In this document: one piece after another, positions 7,452 to 13,062 of the stretch
Layout of the letters: each line of letters starts with the position of its first letter
Position numbering within the stretch: position 1 is the first letter of the stretch
Origin: an uncultured Eubacteriales bacterium
GTDB lineage: Bacteria; Bacillota; Clostridia; Oscillospirales; Oscillospiraceae
Direction of reading: 5' to 3'
NCBI GenBank assembly: GCA_900550615.1
Contig: URSX01000038.1
Span: 1-15,156 of the forward strand
Length of the DNA: 15,156 bases
Program-made: the position numbers and the translations under genes
Notes under the pieces: generated by a model
Databases searched by the model: none
What the model was told of the DNA's origin: nothing
Seen by the model: the letters and a program-made list of their open reading frames with translations, nothing else

Positions 7452-7478
7452 GCAGGGGCCGATCCCTATATCGTCCCG
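7452..7478 (+). repeat. GTAGGGG-type palindromic repeat, copy 1
   Basis: GCAGGGGCCGAT, a short loop, then ATCGTCCCG. This is a short palindrome (CGAT with ATCG) with the same GnAGGGG start and CGTCC end as the copies at 7506-7531, 12753-12779 and 12948-12972. It lies in the gap upstream of the GTPase operon. Confidence 0.6.
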
Positions 7479-7505
7479 TTTCTTATCACGTCTTGTCACG
7501 CTTCT

Positions 7506-7531
7506 GTAGGGGCGACCCTCGCGGTCGTCCG
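7506..7531 (+). repeat. GTAGGGG-type palindromic repeat, copy 2
   Basis: GTAGGGGCGACC, CTCGC, GGTCGTCCG. The CGACC/GGTCG arms can pair. Bases 7506-7527 (22 bases) are an exact inverted match to 12951-12972, 5.4 kb away. A second small palindrome (GGGACC-CATA-GGTCCC, 7537-7552) follows directly and may be part of the same element. Confidence 0.75.
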
Positions 7532-7580
7532 TGGGCGGGACCCATAGGTCCCGTCATACACCACACCCCTTGCAAAAACC

Positions 7581-7622
7581 TGTCATTGCGAACCACTGAC
7601 CGACGTCACTGGTGTGGCAATC
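7581..7622. repeat. REP-like imperfect palindrome (TGTCATTGCGA type)
   Basis: TGTCATTGCGAACCACTGAC faces GTCACTGGTGTGGCAATCC: ATTGC pairs with GCAAT, ACCA with TGGT and TGAC with GTCA, with small mismatches between. The GTCATTGCGA...GGCAATCC form is a widespread class of dispersed bacterial palindromes. Only one copy is in the window. The rest of 7396-7758 holds the other repeats and no credible gene. Confidence 0.55.
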
Positions 7623-7758
7623 CGTAAAACTCTGCGCACCGCACCCCGGGCGATCCGCAATCCCTTCTTATGGTACTTATCTTATCCCATTTTCCGAAAA
7701 AAGCAAGGTCTCTCCTGTGAATTTTTTGTGATCTGCCCCCATATCTGCGTTTTTTCTG

Positions 7759-7787
7759 TTGCCAAAAGCTCAGACTTGTAGTAGAAT
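7759..7787 (+). promoter_or_regulatory. Sigma-A promoter of the SRP RNA gene
   Basis: TTGCCA (7759-7764), a 17-base spacer, then TAGAAT (7782-7787). Transcription would begin near 7794-7800, just where the base-paired SRP RNA begins. It may also feed dnaX, because no other clear promoter is visible between the RNA and dnaX. Confidence 0.7.
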
Positions 7788-7798
7788 ATATCCATTGA

Positions 7799-7939
7799 CA
7801 GTCCTCCGTGTGAAGCTGCGGAGCCGGTCTTGCGCAATGGATACCCACGAATCATGTCAGGCGGGGAACCGAGCAGCATTAAGAGGGATCATCCATGTGC
7901 CGCAAGGGCGCCGGCTCTGTGGCTTCACGGGGAGGACTA
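7799..7939 (+). ncRNA. ffs: Signal recognition particle RNA (small bacterial type)
   Basis: RNA core of the signal recognition particle, which binds Ffh to target membrane and secreted proteins co-translationally. The region folds into one long hairpin: GTCCTCC (7801-7807) with GGAGGAC (7931-7937), GTGAAGC (7810-7816) with GCTTCAC (7922-7928), GAGCCGG (7821-7827) with CCGGCTC (7911-7917), CTTGCG (7829-7834) with CGCAAG (7901-7906) and ATGGAT (7837-7842) with ATCCAT (7891-7896). The tip is the invariant Ffh-binding domain: GTCAGG (7856-7861), CGG-GGAA-CCG tetraloop stem (7862-7871), AGCAGC (7872-7877). At about 140 nt and without a recognisable Alu domain it is the small type. The position before dnaX matches B. 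subtilis scr. Exact ends are estimated from the terminal helix. Confidence 0.93.
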
Positions 7940-7947
7940 TCTATTTT

Positions 7948-8129
7948 CGTAAAAATTCCAAAGGAATTTTCACGAAAAGGTTTGCAGCCCGCTGCGCGCA
8001 TAATTTTGACGCTCTGCGTCAAAATTCTACACTTTCGGGCTGAGCGGTATTTTCCCCCACGCGCATGTCTCGGGGAAAAATGATTTAAATTCTTCGCGTC
8101 TTCGGACGCGAAATCTGCGATGCTTTTAT
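7948..8129 (+). repeat. Multi-hairpin intergenic repeat, copy B (between SRP RNA and dnaX)
   Basis: Homologous to 5027-5206 (see copy A). Structures in this copy: a hairpin from 7944 (TTTTCGT, one mismatch, AAAATTCC, loop AAA, GGAATTTT, ACGAAAA, to 7978); a perfect 10-bp stem ATTTTGACGC (8003-8012) with GCGTCAAAAT (8016-8025); ATTTTCCCCC (8049-8058) with GGGGAAAAAT (8072-8081); and a perfect 8-bp stem TTCGCGTC / GACGCGAA around a TTCG tetraloop (8093-8112), followed by a short GCTTTTATT tail. The element starts within 11 bases of the SRP RNA helix and ends next to the dnaX ribosome binding site, so it lies in the dnaX leader if transcription runs through from the SRP RNA promoter. Confidence 0.8.
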
Positions 8130-8145
8130 TAAGGGAGGCAGGCTC

Positions 8146-10002
8146 ATGTATCAGGCGCTCTACCGCAAGTGGCGGCCCACCACTTTTTCTCAGGTGGTGG
8201 GGCAGCAGCATATCACCGATACGCTTCAGCGCCAGGTGGCTGAGGGCCGCACGGGCCATGCCTATCTTTTCACTGGCACCCGGGGCACCGGCAAGACCAC
8301 CTGCGCCCGGATTTTGGCCAAGGCCATCAACTGCCTGCACCCTGTGGACGGTGCTCCCTGCAACCAGTGCGAGGCCTGCCGGGGGATCGACGAGGGCCGG
8401 CTTCTGGATATCACCGAGCTGGACGCTGCCAGCAACAACGGCGTGGACAATGTCCGCGCCCTCCGGGAGGAGGCGGTGTATACCCCCTCTGTGCTGAAAA
8501 AACGGGTGTACATCATCGATGAGGTGCACATGCTCTCCACCCCGGCCTTCAACGCCCTGCTGAAGATCCTGGAGGAGCCGCCGGAGCATCTGGTGTTTAT
8601 TCTGGCCACCACGGAGCTGCACAAGGTCCCTGCCACCATTCTCTCCCGCTGCCAGCGGTATTCCTTCAAGCGCATCCTGCCCCATGACATCGCCCGGCAG
8701 CTGCTCTATATCGCCGGGGAGGAGCACATCGACTTGACTCCTGATGGAGCGGACATTCTGGCCCGGATGGCAAACGGTGCCATGCGGGATGCTCTGAGCC
8801 TGCTGGACCAGTGCCGCAGCTGCGAGGACACTCTGAACAGTGCCGCCATTCTGGAGCTTTTGGGACTGGCCGGCGGCGTGCAGACGGCCCAGCTGCTGCA
8901 ATTCATTCTGCAGCGGAATACCCAGGATACGCTGCTGCTTTTTGACAAGCTCTACCGGGACGGGAAGGACATTTCCGCCCTGCTGCGGGAGCTTTCCGAC
9001 CTGTGCCGGGATCTGCTGATCCAGCGCTCTGCGCCCCAGGGCGGCAGCGTGCTGCTCACGGGTCTCTATGACGGGAAAACTCTGGAAAGCCTTGCATCCC
9101 TGGCCCCCGGCAGCCGGCTGATCTTCATGCTGGAAATTCTCGGCCAGACCCTGGCCGCCCTGGGCGGCAGCAGTCTGCGCACGGAGGCGGAGCTGTGCCT
9201 GATGAAGCTGTGCGACGAGAGTTTGTGCGGCAGTCCGGCGGCGCTGACAGCCCGGCTGGAGCGGCTGGAACGGGCCGCCGCCAAGGGCTTTGTCCCGGCG
9301 GAGGTTTCCGCGCCTACGCCTGCGCCCATTCCGGTGCCCACCCCCGCTGCCGCGCCCGCTCCGCAGCCTGCGGCCGCAGCCAAACCCCAGAAGGAATCAG
9401 CGCCTGCAACCCCCGCAGAGCCCGAGCCAAAGCAGCCGGAAAGGAAGCCGGCTCCCGCCCCTTCCCAGGCGGAAAAATCCCCCGTCTCCGCAGGGGACAG
9501 CGACATCTGGCAGCGGCTGCAAAACCGCTACAAGGGCGCCCTGCGGGTGGACAAGCGGGTGTTTCTCAACGGCGCTTCCGGCACGCTGGCGGACGGTGTG
9601 CTGACCGTGGTCTGCCGGGACGAAATGGTGAAAAATTATCTGGACTGTCCCGAGGTGAACCAGGTTCTGGAAAACGTCACGGCGGAGGAGATCGGCGGGG
9701 CCGTGCGTGTGGTATTCACTCTGGGGCAGGTGAAGCCCCCGGCCAGACAACGGCCCGATACCCCGTCAAATATGACTACCGGCACCGCTACAAATACCAC
9801 TACAAATTTCACTACAAATCCCGCTGCAAACACAACATCTGAACCGGGCAGAAATACGGCAGCTCCGATGGGAGATGAAACTCCCCGGGAAGAGCCGCCC
9901 ATGCCCCAGACACCCCCCTGGGAAGCATCTCCCTCCGGGACGGATCGAATGAATGAATTGCTGGCTGAAGGCAGCCGGTTGGATCATTTCAATATCAAAT
10001 AA
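8146..10002 (+). CDS. dnaX: DNA polymerase III subunit gamma/tau
   Basis: ATPase of the replication clamp loader, 618 residues, which also ties the loader to polymerase. ATG at 8146 is preceded by AGGGAGG at 7 bases. Conserved parts: YRKWRPTTFSQVVGQ at 6-20; Walker A GTRGTGKT (44-51); zinc module cysteines 63, 72, 75 and 78; Walker B VYIIDE (121-126); sensor 1 ATTE (154-157); SRC finger (167-169). After the three AAA+ domains (to about 375) comes an Ala/Pro-rich linker, then a tau-specific domain (about 450-540: SDIWQRLQNRYKG) and a low-complexity Thr/Asn segment (about 545-570). No clear slippery heptamer for a shorter gamma form was found. ybaB follows after 14 bases, the usual pairing; the SRP RNA gene lies upstream. 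Confidence 0.97.
   Translation: MYQALYRKWRPTTFSQVVGQQHITDTLQRQVAEGRTGHAYLFTGTRGTGKTTCARILAKAINCLHPVDGAPCNQCEACRGIDEGRLLDITELDAASNNGVDNVRALREEAVYTPSVLKKRVYIIDEVHMLSTPAFNALLKILEEPPEHLVFILATTELHKVPATILSRCQRYSFKRILPHDIARQLLYIAGEEHIDLTPDGADILARMANGAMRDALSLLDQCRSCEDTLNSAAILELLGLAGGVQTAQLLQFILQRNTQDTLLLFDKLYRDGKDISALLRELSDLCRDLLIQRSAPQGGSVLLTGLYDGKTLESLASLAPGSRLIFMLEILGQTLAALGGSSLRTEAELCLMKLCDESLCGSPAALTARLERLERAAAKGFVPAEVSAPTPAPIPVPTPAAAPAPQPAAAAKPQKESAPATPAEPEPKQPERKPAPAPSQAEKSPVSAGDSDIWQRLQNRYKGALRVDKRVFLNGASGTLADGVLTVVCRDEMVKNYLDCPEVNQVLENVTAEEIGGAVRVVFTLGQVKPPARQRPDTPSNMTTGTATNTTTNFTTNPAANTTSEPGRNTAAPMGDETPREEPPMPQTPPWEASPSGTDRMNELLAEGSRLDHFNIK
9787..9834 (+). repeat. Four-unit 12-bp tandem repeat inside dnaX
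   Basis: Four consecutive 12-base units related to ACTACAAATTTC (9787, 9799, 9811, 9823) encode a Thr-Asn-Thr-X run in the variable C-terminal part of the protein. The units are AT-richer than the flanking gene and differ at a few positions. The unit length keeps the frame. Confidence 0.75.
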
Positions 10003-10016
10003 GGAGCGATAGAATC

Positions 10017-10382
10017 ATGGCAAAAGGATACAGCGCAAGAGGCGGATTTACCGGCGGAGCCGGCATGATGCGCCAGCAGCAGCAAATGCAGCAGAAGATC
10101 CTGAAGATGCAGCAGGAGATGGAAAAGGCCCAGACGGATGTGGAGAACGCCTTTTTCTCCGCCACCGCAGGCGGCGGCGTGGTGAAGGCCACGGTCAGCG
10201 GCAAGCGTCAGCTCACGGAGCTTGCCATCCAGCCGGAGGCAGTGGATCCGGAGGATGTGGAGATGCTGCAGGATCTGGTGATCTCCGCTGTGAACGAGGC
10301 TCTGCGCCAGGCGGAGGACGCCATGGAAAACAGCATGCAGGGACTCACCGGCGGACTGAACATTCCGGGTTTCAATCTGTAA
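10017..10382 (+). CDS. ybaB: YbaB/EbfC family nucleoid-associated protein
   Basis: A 121-residue DNA-binding protein of the YbaB/EbfC family (B. subtilis YaaK), which forms dimers with a tweezers-like shape and binds the nucleoid. ATG at 10017 follows AAGGAG, which overlaps the dnaX stop codon, so the pair is co-transcribed. A Met/Gln-rich helix (about 18-40: MMRQQQQMQQKILKMQQEME) forms the N-terminal coiled coil; VKATVSGKRQLTELAIQPEAVDPEDVEMLQDLV is the family core. A terminator follows immediately, so recR, usually third in this operon, is not here. Confidence 0.95.
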   Translation: MAKGYSARGGFTGGAGMMRQQQQMQQKILKMQQEMEKAQTDVENAFFSATAGGGVVKATVSGKRQLTELAIQPEAVDPEDVEMLQDLVISAVNEALRQAEDAMENSMQGLTGGLNIPGFNL

Positions 10383-10383
10383 T

Positions 10384-10422
10384 AAAAAGAATTCCAGCAG
10401 TCAGCTGCTGGAATTCTTTTTT
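10384..10422. terminator. Bidirectional terminator between ybaB and lexA
   Basis: A perfect 17-bp stem (10384-10400 with 10405-10421; core GAATTCCAGCAG) with a TCAG loop, A residues before it and six T residues after. It begins directly after the ybaB stop and ends 12 bases before the lexA stop, so it serves both convergent genes. Confidence 0.93.
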
Positions 10423-10434
10423 ATCTTCTCTGAT

Positions 10435-11070
10435 TCAGGAGTATGTACGCAGGACGGCGGCGACCTTTCCCAAAATAGAGGCGTACCGACCGTCTATGGG
10501 GCTGTAGGCTTCGTTTTCCGGCAGGAGCCACACCTGCCCGTTTCGCCGGGACAGGCGTTTCACCGTGGCCTCATCCTCCAGCAGGGCCACAACGATCTCT
10601 CCATTCTGCGCCACGCTCTGCCGGTGCACCACCACCAGATCCCCGGGGAGAATGCCCGCATTCAGCATGGACTCACCCCGGACCCGCAGGGCAAAATACT
10701 CCCCATCGCGGCCCTGGGTGTCAAAGGGGATATAATCGTCAATGCACTCCTGGGCCAAAATCGGTGTGCCGGCGGCCACATCGCCCAAGACCGGGACACG
10801 GCCGGGCGCAGAATACGGCTCCCCCGGAGCCGGGGGCTCCGGGGCGGCAGACACAACCGGCCCCACCAGCGTCAGGGCCCGGCCCTTTCGGCCGCTCTTG
10901 CTGATATAGCCCAGCTCCTCCAGATGCTTCATGTGAAAATGCACCGTGGAGGGGGATTTCAGCCCCACGGCCTCCCCGATCTCCCGGACGGAAGGCGGAT
11001 AGCCCTGGGTACGGATGGCATCGGCTATATAATCATATATTTTCTGCTGCATGGCAGTGAGTTTCTGCAT
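10435..11070 (-). CDS. lexA: SOS-response transcriptional repressor LexA
   Basis: A 211-residue repressor of DNA-damage genes that cleaves itself when RecA filaments form. Residues 1-65 are the winged-helix domain (QQKIYDYIADAIRTQGYPPS, VGLKSPSTVHFHMKHLEELG). Residues 92-211 are the S24 peptidase domain: the self-cleavage site A100-G101 in GDVAAGTP, catalytic Ser134 in RGESML and Lys171 in EATVKRL. The linker (70-90) is Pro/Ala-rich and a little longer than in B. subtilis. ATG at 11070 follows AGGAGGGG at 8 bases. It has its own promoter with a LexA box over the -35, pointing to autoregulation. It converges with ybaB and diverges from secG. Confidence 0.97.
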   Translation of the reverse strand: MQKLTAMQQKIYDYIADAIRTQGYPPSVREIGEAVGLKSPSTVHFHMKHLEELGYISKSGRKGRALTLVGPVVSAAPEPPAPGEPYSAPGRVPVLGDVAAGTPILAQECIDDYIPFDTQGRDGEYFALRVRGESMLNAGILPGDLVVVHRQSVAQNGEIVVALLEDEATVKRLSRRNGQVWLLPENEAYSPIDGRYASILGKVAAVLRTYS

Positions 11071-11206
11071 GCCTGTCCCCTCCTGTATATTTTTATCAAT
11101 TCACAACGCTCTGCGGCGGAAAATCGCCCCGGTATCCCGCCGCCCTGTTTTTCGACTCTCTATGAAGTTAAGGCAGAAAGGAGCGTATCATAGCTTCTTT
11201 GCGCTT

Positions 11207-11235
11207 ATTATACCACCTCTTTTCCAGAATTGCAA
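11207..11235 (-). promoter_or_regulatory. lexA promoter
   Basis: On the minus strand TTGCAA (11230-11235), a 17-base spacer and a perfect TATAAT (11207-11212). Transcription would start near 11200, giving a leader of about 130 bases before the lexA start codon. The leader can form a GC-rich hairpin but shows no known regulatory RNA. Confidence 0.88.
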
Positions 11236-11245
11236 CAACTGTTCG
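11232..11245 (-). promoter_or_regulatory. LexA (SOS) box upstream of lexA
   Basis: Minus strand CGAACAGTTGTTGC matches the Gram-positive consensus CGAACRNRYGTTYG at 11 of 14 positions, with one perfect half-site. It overlaps the last four bases of the lexA -35 element, so a bound repressor would block RNA polymerase. It lies 34 bases upstream of the secG -35. Confidence 0.7.
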
Positions 11246-11278
11246 ATTATTTTTTGCTATTTCTTTTTATTTTTCTGC

Positions 11279-11307
11279 TTGCAATTTTTACTGCGATATG
11301 CTATGAT
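11279..11307 (+). promoter_or_regulatory. secG promoter
   Basis: TTGCAA (11279-11284), a 17-base spacer and TATGAT (11302-11307), in an AT-rich stretch 61 bases before the secG start codon. This is a strong sigma-A match. Confidence 0.85.
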
Positions 11308-11368
11308 GAATATTACTTGATGGATATTATGCCTACGGGTATCCAATAAATCGGAGGGAAGATAAATT

Positions 11369-11611
11369 ATGTTGATCGCTTTAACCATCGTACATCTGCT
11401 GACGGCTCTCATTCTGATCCTGATCGTGCTGTTCCAGTCCGGCAAGAGCCAGGGACTGTCCGGCGCTATTGGCGGTATTGCCGACTCCTATATGTCCAAG
11501 GGCAAGGCCCGTACCATCGACGCCAAGCTGGCCAAGGCTACCAAGTGGGTGGGCGCTGTGTTTGTTGTTCTGACCCTGGTGCTGGACTGCATGGTCGCCG
11601 CCGGCATGTAA
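11369..11611 (+). CDS. secG: Preprotein translocase subunit SecG
   Basis: An 80-residue membrane protein of the SecYEG channel. It has two hydrophobic helices (about 2-22 and 58-78) separated by a cytoplasmic loop with the family motif FQSGKSQGLSGAIGG (22-36). ATG at 11369 follows CGGAGGGAAG. It has its own promoter and a terminator 23 bases after the stop, so it is monocistronic here, whereas in many Firmicutes it is followed by rnr and smpB. Confidence 0.95.
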   Translation: MLIALTIVHLLTALILILIVLFQSGKSQGLSGAIGGIADSYMSKGKARTIDAKLAKATKWVGAVFVVLTLVLDCMVAAGM

Positions 11612-11634
11612 GCCGGATCATCTGTATCTGATCT

Positions 11635-11666
11635 AAAAAGCAGACCGCGAATGCGGTCTGCTTTTT
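11635..11666. terminator. Bidirectional terminator between secG and the zinc-ribbon gene
   Basis: A perfect 14-bp stem (11635-11648 with 11653-11666: AAAAAGCAGACCGC) with a GAAT loop; A5 on one side and T5 on the other allow it to act for both convergent genes. Confidence 0.93.
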
Positions 11667-11682
11667 ACTATGCCGGTATCGA

Positions 11683-12513
11683 CTACTCCAGTGACTCTTG
11701 TATGGTGTCCTCGTCGGGGATCATCCACACCCATTCACTCATGCTGTCATCGGCCGGATATAAGTCCCGGACTGTGATCACTCCCTCAGTGGTTTCGATA
11801 TGCAGCGTCTGCCACTGCACATCCGAGGGGGCATCGAGACGGATCCAGTCATAGCTTACATTGGGGACGACGTAGGTGTCTCCGTCCTCATCGTCGATGG
11901 TGATGGTGCCATCCGACAGCAGCTGCATAGCGCGGTCATAGTCATTGGATAGATAAAACAGGTTCGTCTGGCCCTCCTCGTCCGGCAGGTAGCCCATGAA
12001 CTGCAGGGCCAGGTCATCGGTGATCCAGAAGGCCTCGCCGCAGGACACGTCGATGACATTCTCATAGTTATACTTGGGCGTGGCAGGTATTTCATCCGGA
12101 TCGCCGCCTAAGTGATCCAACAGGCCGCTGTTTTTCACCATTATAAGAACAAACAGCAGCACGATACCGACCAGCGCTGCACCAACGCTGCTATTCTGTC
12201 CTCTCCTCCCGGAGGAGCGGGGTTTGAAGGGCTTCTGCACACTTTTCACCACCCGCTCGCCGCCGTGGGCAGAGGTGGAGGCTGGTTTTTTCCGGGATTT
12301 GCGGGCCTGCTCCTCAAAGCAGACCTTTCCCTCATAGCACACCTTGCCGGGACGGGGCTGAGCCTGGGTGCGGTCCTCGCAGTGGCGGATGGTGCCGTCG
12401 GCTTGCACCCATTCCCGCCGGGGCGGGCGGTTATAGGCGCCGCAGTGGGGGCAGCAGCCCTCCTGGCGGTAATCATAGCGCCTGCCGCAGGCGGCGCAGC
12501 GTACTGTCTGCAT
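11683..12513 (-). CDS. Zinc-ribbon single-pass membrane protein of unknown function
   Basis: A 276-residue protein that I do not recognise as a named family. The start at 12513 (MQTVRCAAC) is chosen for the GGGAGGA site 8 bases upstream; a start six codons earlier would overlap that site. Visible parts: an N-terminal zinc ribbon (C6-x2-C9 and C21-x2-C24, RCAACG...CPHCG); a cytoplasmic stretch with further cysteines (45, 59, 65) and many Lys/Arg (72-107); a transmembrane helix (about 110-126, VGAALVGIVLLFVLIMV); and an acidic extracytoplasmic domain (127-276) rich in Asp, Glu, Tyr and Trp. The topology (zinc ribbon inside, acidic domain outside) is inferred from the positive-inside rule. It appears monocistronic with its own promoter and a structured leader. 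Its neighbours give no functional hint. Confidence 0.8.
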   Translation of the reverse strand: MQTVRCAACGRRYDYRQEGCCPHCGAYNRPPRREWVQADGTIRHCEDRTQAQPRPGKVCYEGKVCFEEQARKSRKKPASTSAHGGERVVKSVQKPFKPRSSGRRGQNSSVGAALVGIVLLFVLIMVKNSGLLDHLGGDPDEIPATPKYNYENVIDVSCGEAFWITDDLALQFMGYLPDEEGQTNLFYLSNDYDRAMQLLSDGTITIDDEDGDTYVVPNVSYDWIRLDAPSDVQWQTLHIETTEGVITVRDLYPADDSMSEWVWMIPDEDTIQESLE

Positions 12514-12547
12514 CAGTCGTATCCTCCCCATCTTTTTTCTCTATCAT

Positions 12548-12600
12548 ACAGGCCACAGGGTGGTTTTACCACCTACCTCAGGTTGCGCGGCCTGTTTTTT
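12548..12600. other. Structured leader of the zinc-ribbon gene
   Basis: ACAGGCC (12548-12554) can pair with GGCCTGT (12589-12595), enclosing a second hairpin GGTGGT-TTT-ACCACC (12559-12573). On the plus strand six T residues follow, so it looks like a terminator in that direction, but no plus-strand gene precedes it. On the minus strand it falls in the 5' leader of the zinc-ribbon gene, where the same stems can form. Confidence 0.5.
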
Positions 12601-12624
12601 CGGCAACTTCAATTTTACACGTTC

Positions 12625-12653
12625 AGTATACCATTCCGTTTCACTCCGCGCAA
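12625..12653 (-). promoter_or_regulatory. Possible promoter of the zinc-ribbon gene
   Basis: Minus strand TTGCGC (12648-12653), a 17-base spacer and TATACT (12625-12630). The -10 is good and the -35 weak. Transcription would start near 12618, giving a leader of about 105 bases. Confidence 0.45.
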
Positions 12654-12713
12654 GACCCGGTGGGGACGGTTGGGACGGGGACGTGGTGGGTTTTATGGAG
12701 GCAGCGGGGTGTG

Positions 12714-12736
12714 GTCACCCCGCCCTGCGGGATGAC
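12714..12736. repeat. Short GTCA...TGAC palindrome
   Basis: GTCA, one base, CCCGC, loop CCT, GCGGG, one base, TGAC: a near-perfect 23-base palindrome of REP type in the gap between the zinc-ribbon gene and rplQ. Only one copy is in the window. Confidence 0.55.
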
Positions 12737-12752
12737 AAGAAGTGCAGTGAAA

Positions 12753-12779
12753 CGGGTCGTCCAGAAGGCCGACCCCTAC
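12753..12779 (-). repeat. GTAGGGG-type palindromic repeat, copy 3 (inverted)
   Basis: Read on the minus strand: GTAGGGGTCGGCC, TTCT, GGACGACCCG. It has the same start and end as the copies near 7452 and 7506, but the stem bases differ and still pair (GGTCGgcc with ggaCGACC). The stretch from here to 12947 shows no gene, RNA or other repeat that I can support. Confidence 0.6.
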
Positions 12780-12947
12780 GGGAACATGACAAGGCGAGTA
12801 GCGGTTTCTCCGACCGGGCGGTAGACGCAGAGGGTGTCCATGCCACGCCAGGGCAGCGTGGGCCCACGTGAGCGGCCAGCGGATGGTGACACAGGGACAA
12901 TACGAAAGCACAGCATAACAGTATTTGGGCAAGGAGTACGGTGGGGC

Positions 12948-12972
12948 GGGCGACCGCGAGGGTCGCCCCTAC
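12948..12972 (-). repeat. GTAGGGG-type palindromic repeat, copy 4 (inverted)
   Basis: GGGCGACC, GCGAG, GGTCGCCC followed by CTAC. Bases 12951-12972 are the exact reverse complement of 7506-7527. The stem is extended here by CCC/GGG pairs. Confidence 0.75.
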
Positions 12973-13002
12973 GAATATTTTTACCAGGGCACTCGCCCGT
13001 GC

Positions 13003-13051
13003 AAAAAAAGCCCTTTGCTATGACGCGGGCATCATAGCAAAGGGCTTTTTT
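13003..13051. terminator. Terminator of the alpha ribosomal operon
   Basis: A perfect 20-bp stem (13004-13023 with 13032-13051; AAAAAAGCCCTTTGCTATGA) with an 8-base loop, 12 bases downstream of the rplQ stop. On the minus strand it ends in seven T residues (13003-13009 complement). The symmetric A/T tails would also stop plus-strand transcription heading into the operon. Confidence 0.95.
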
Positions 13052-13062
13052 ATTTGGACTGC

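Noticed and set aside
9469..9640. Programmed frameshift site for a short gamma form of DnaX
   Set aside because: The A-rich spots GGAAAAATCC and GTGAAAAATTAT are not a canonical A AAA AAG heptamer, and no adjacent stem-loop or nearby stop in the -1 frame was evident.
11160..11200. Leader peptide (ATG ATA CGC ... TAA) in the lexA 5' leader
   Set aside because: Seven codons without a ribosome binding site; not a recognised attenuation leader.
12640..12940. Possible structural RNA (RNase P RNA, tmRNA or 6S)
   Set aside because: No conserved core sequences or long-range pairing typical of these RNAs were found; only short palindromes.
12560..13040. Several short open frames between the zinc-ribbon gene and rplQ
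   Set aside because: They overlap palindromic repeats and each other on both strands, have no ribosome binding sites and no recognisable protein features.
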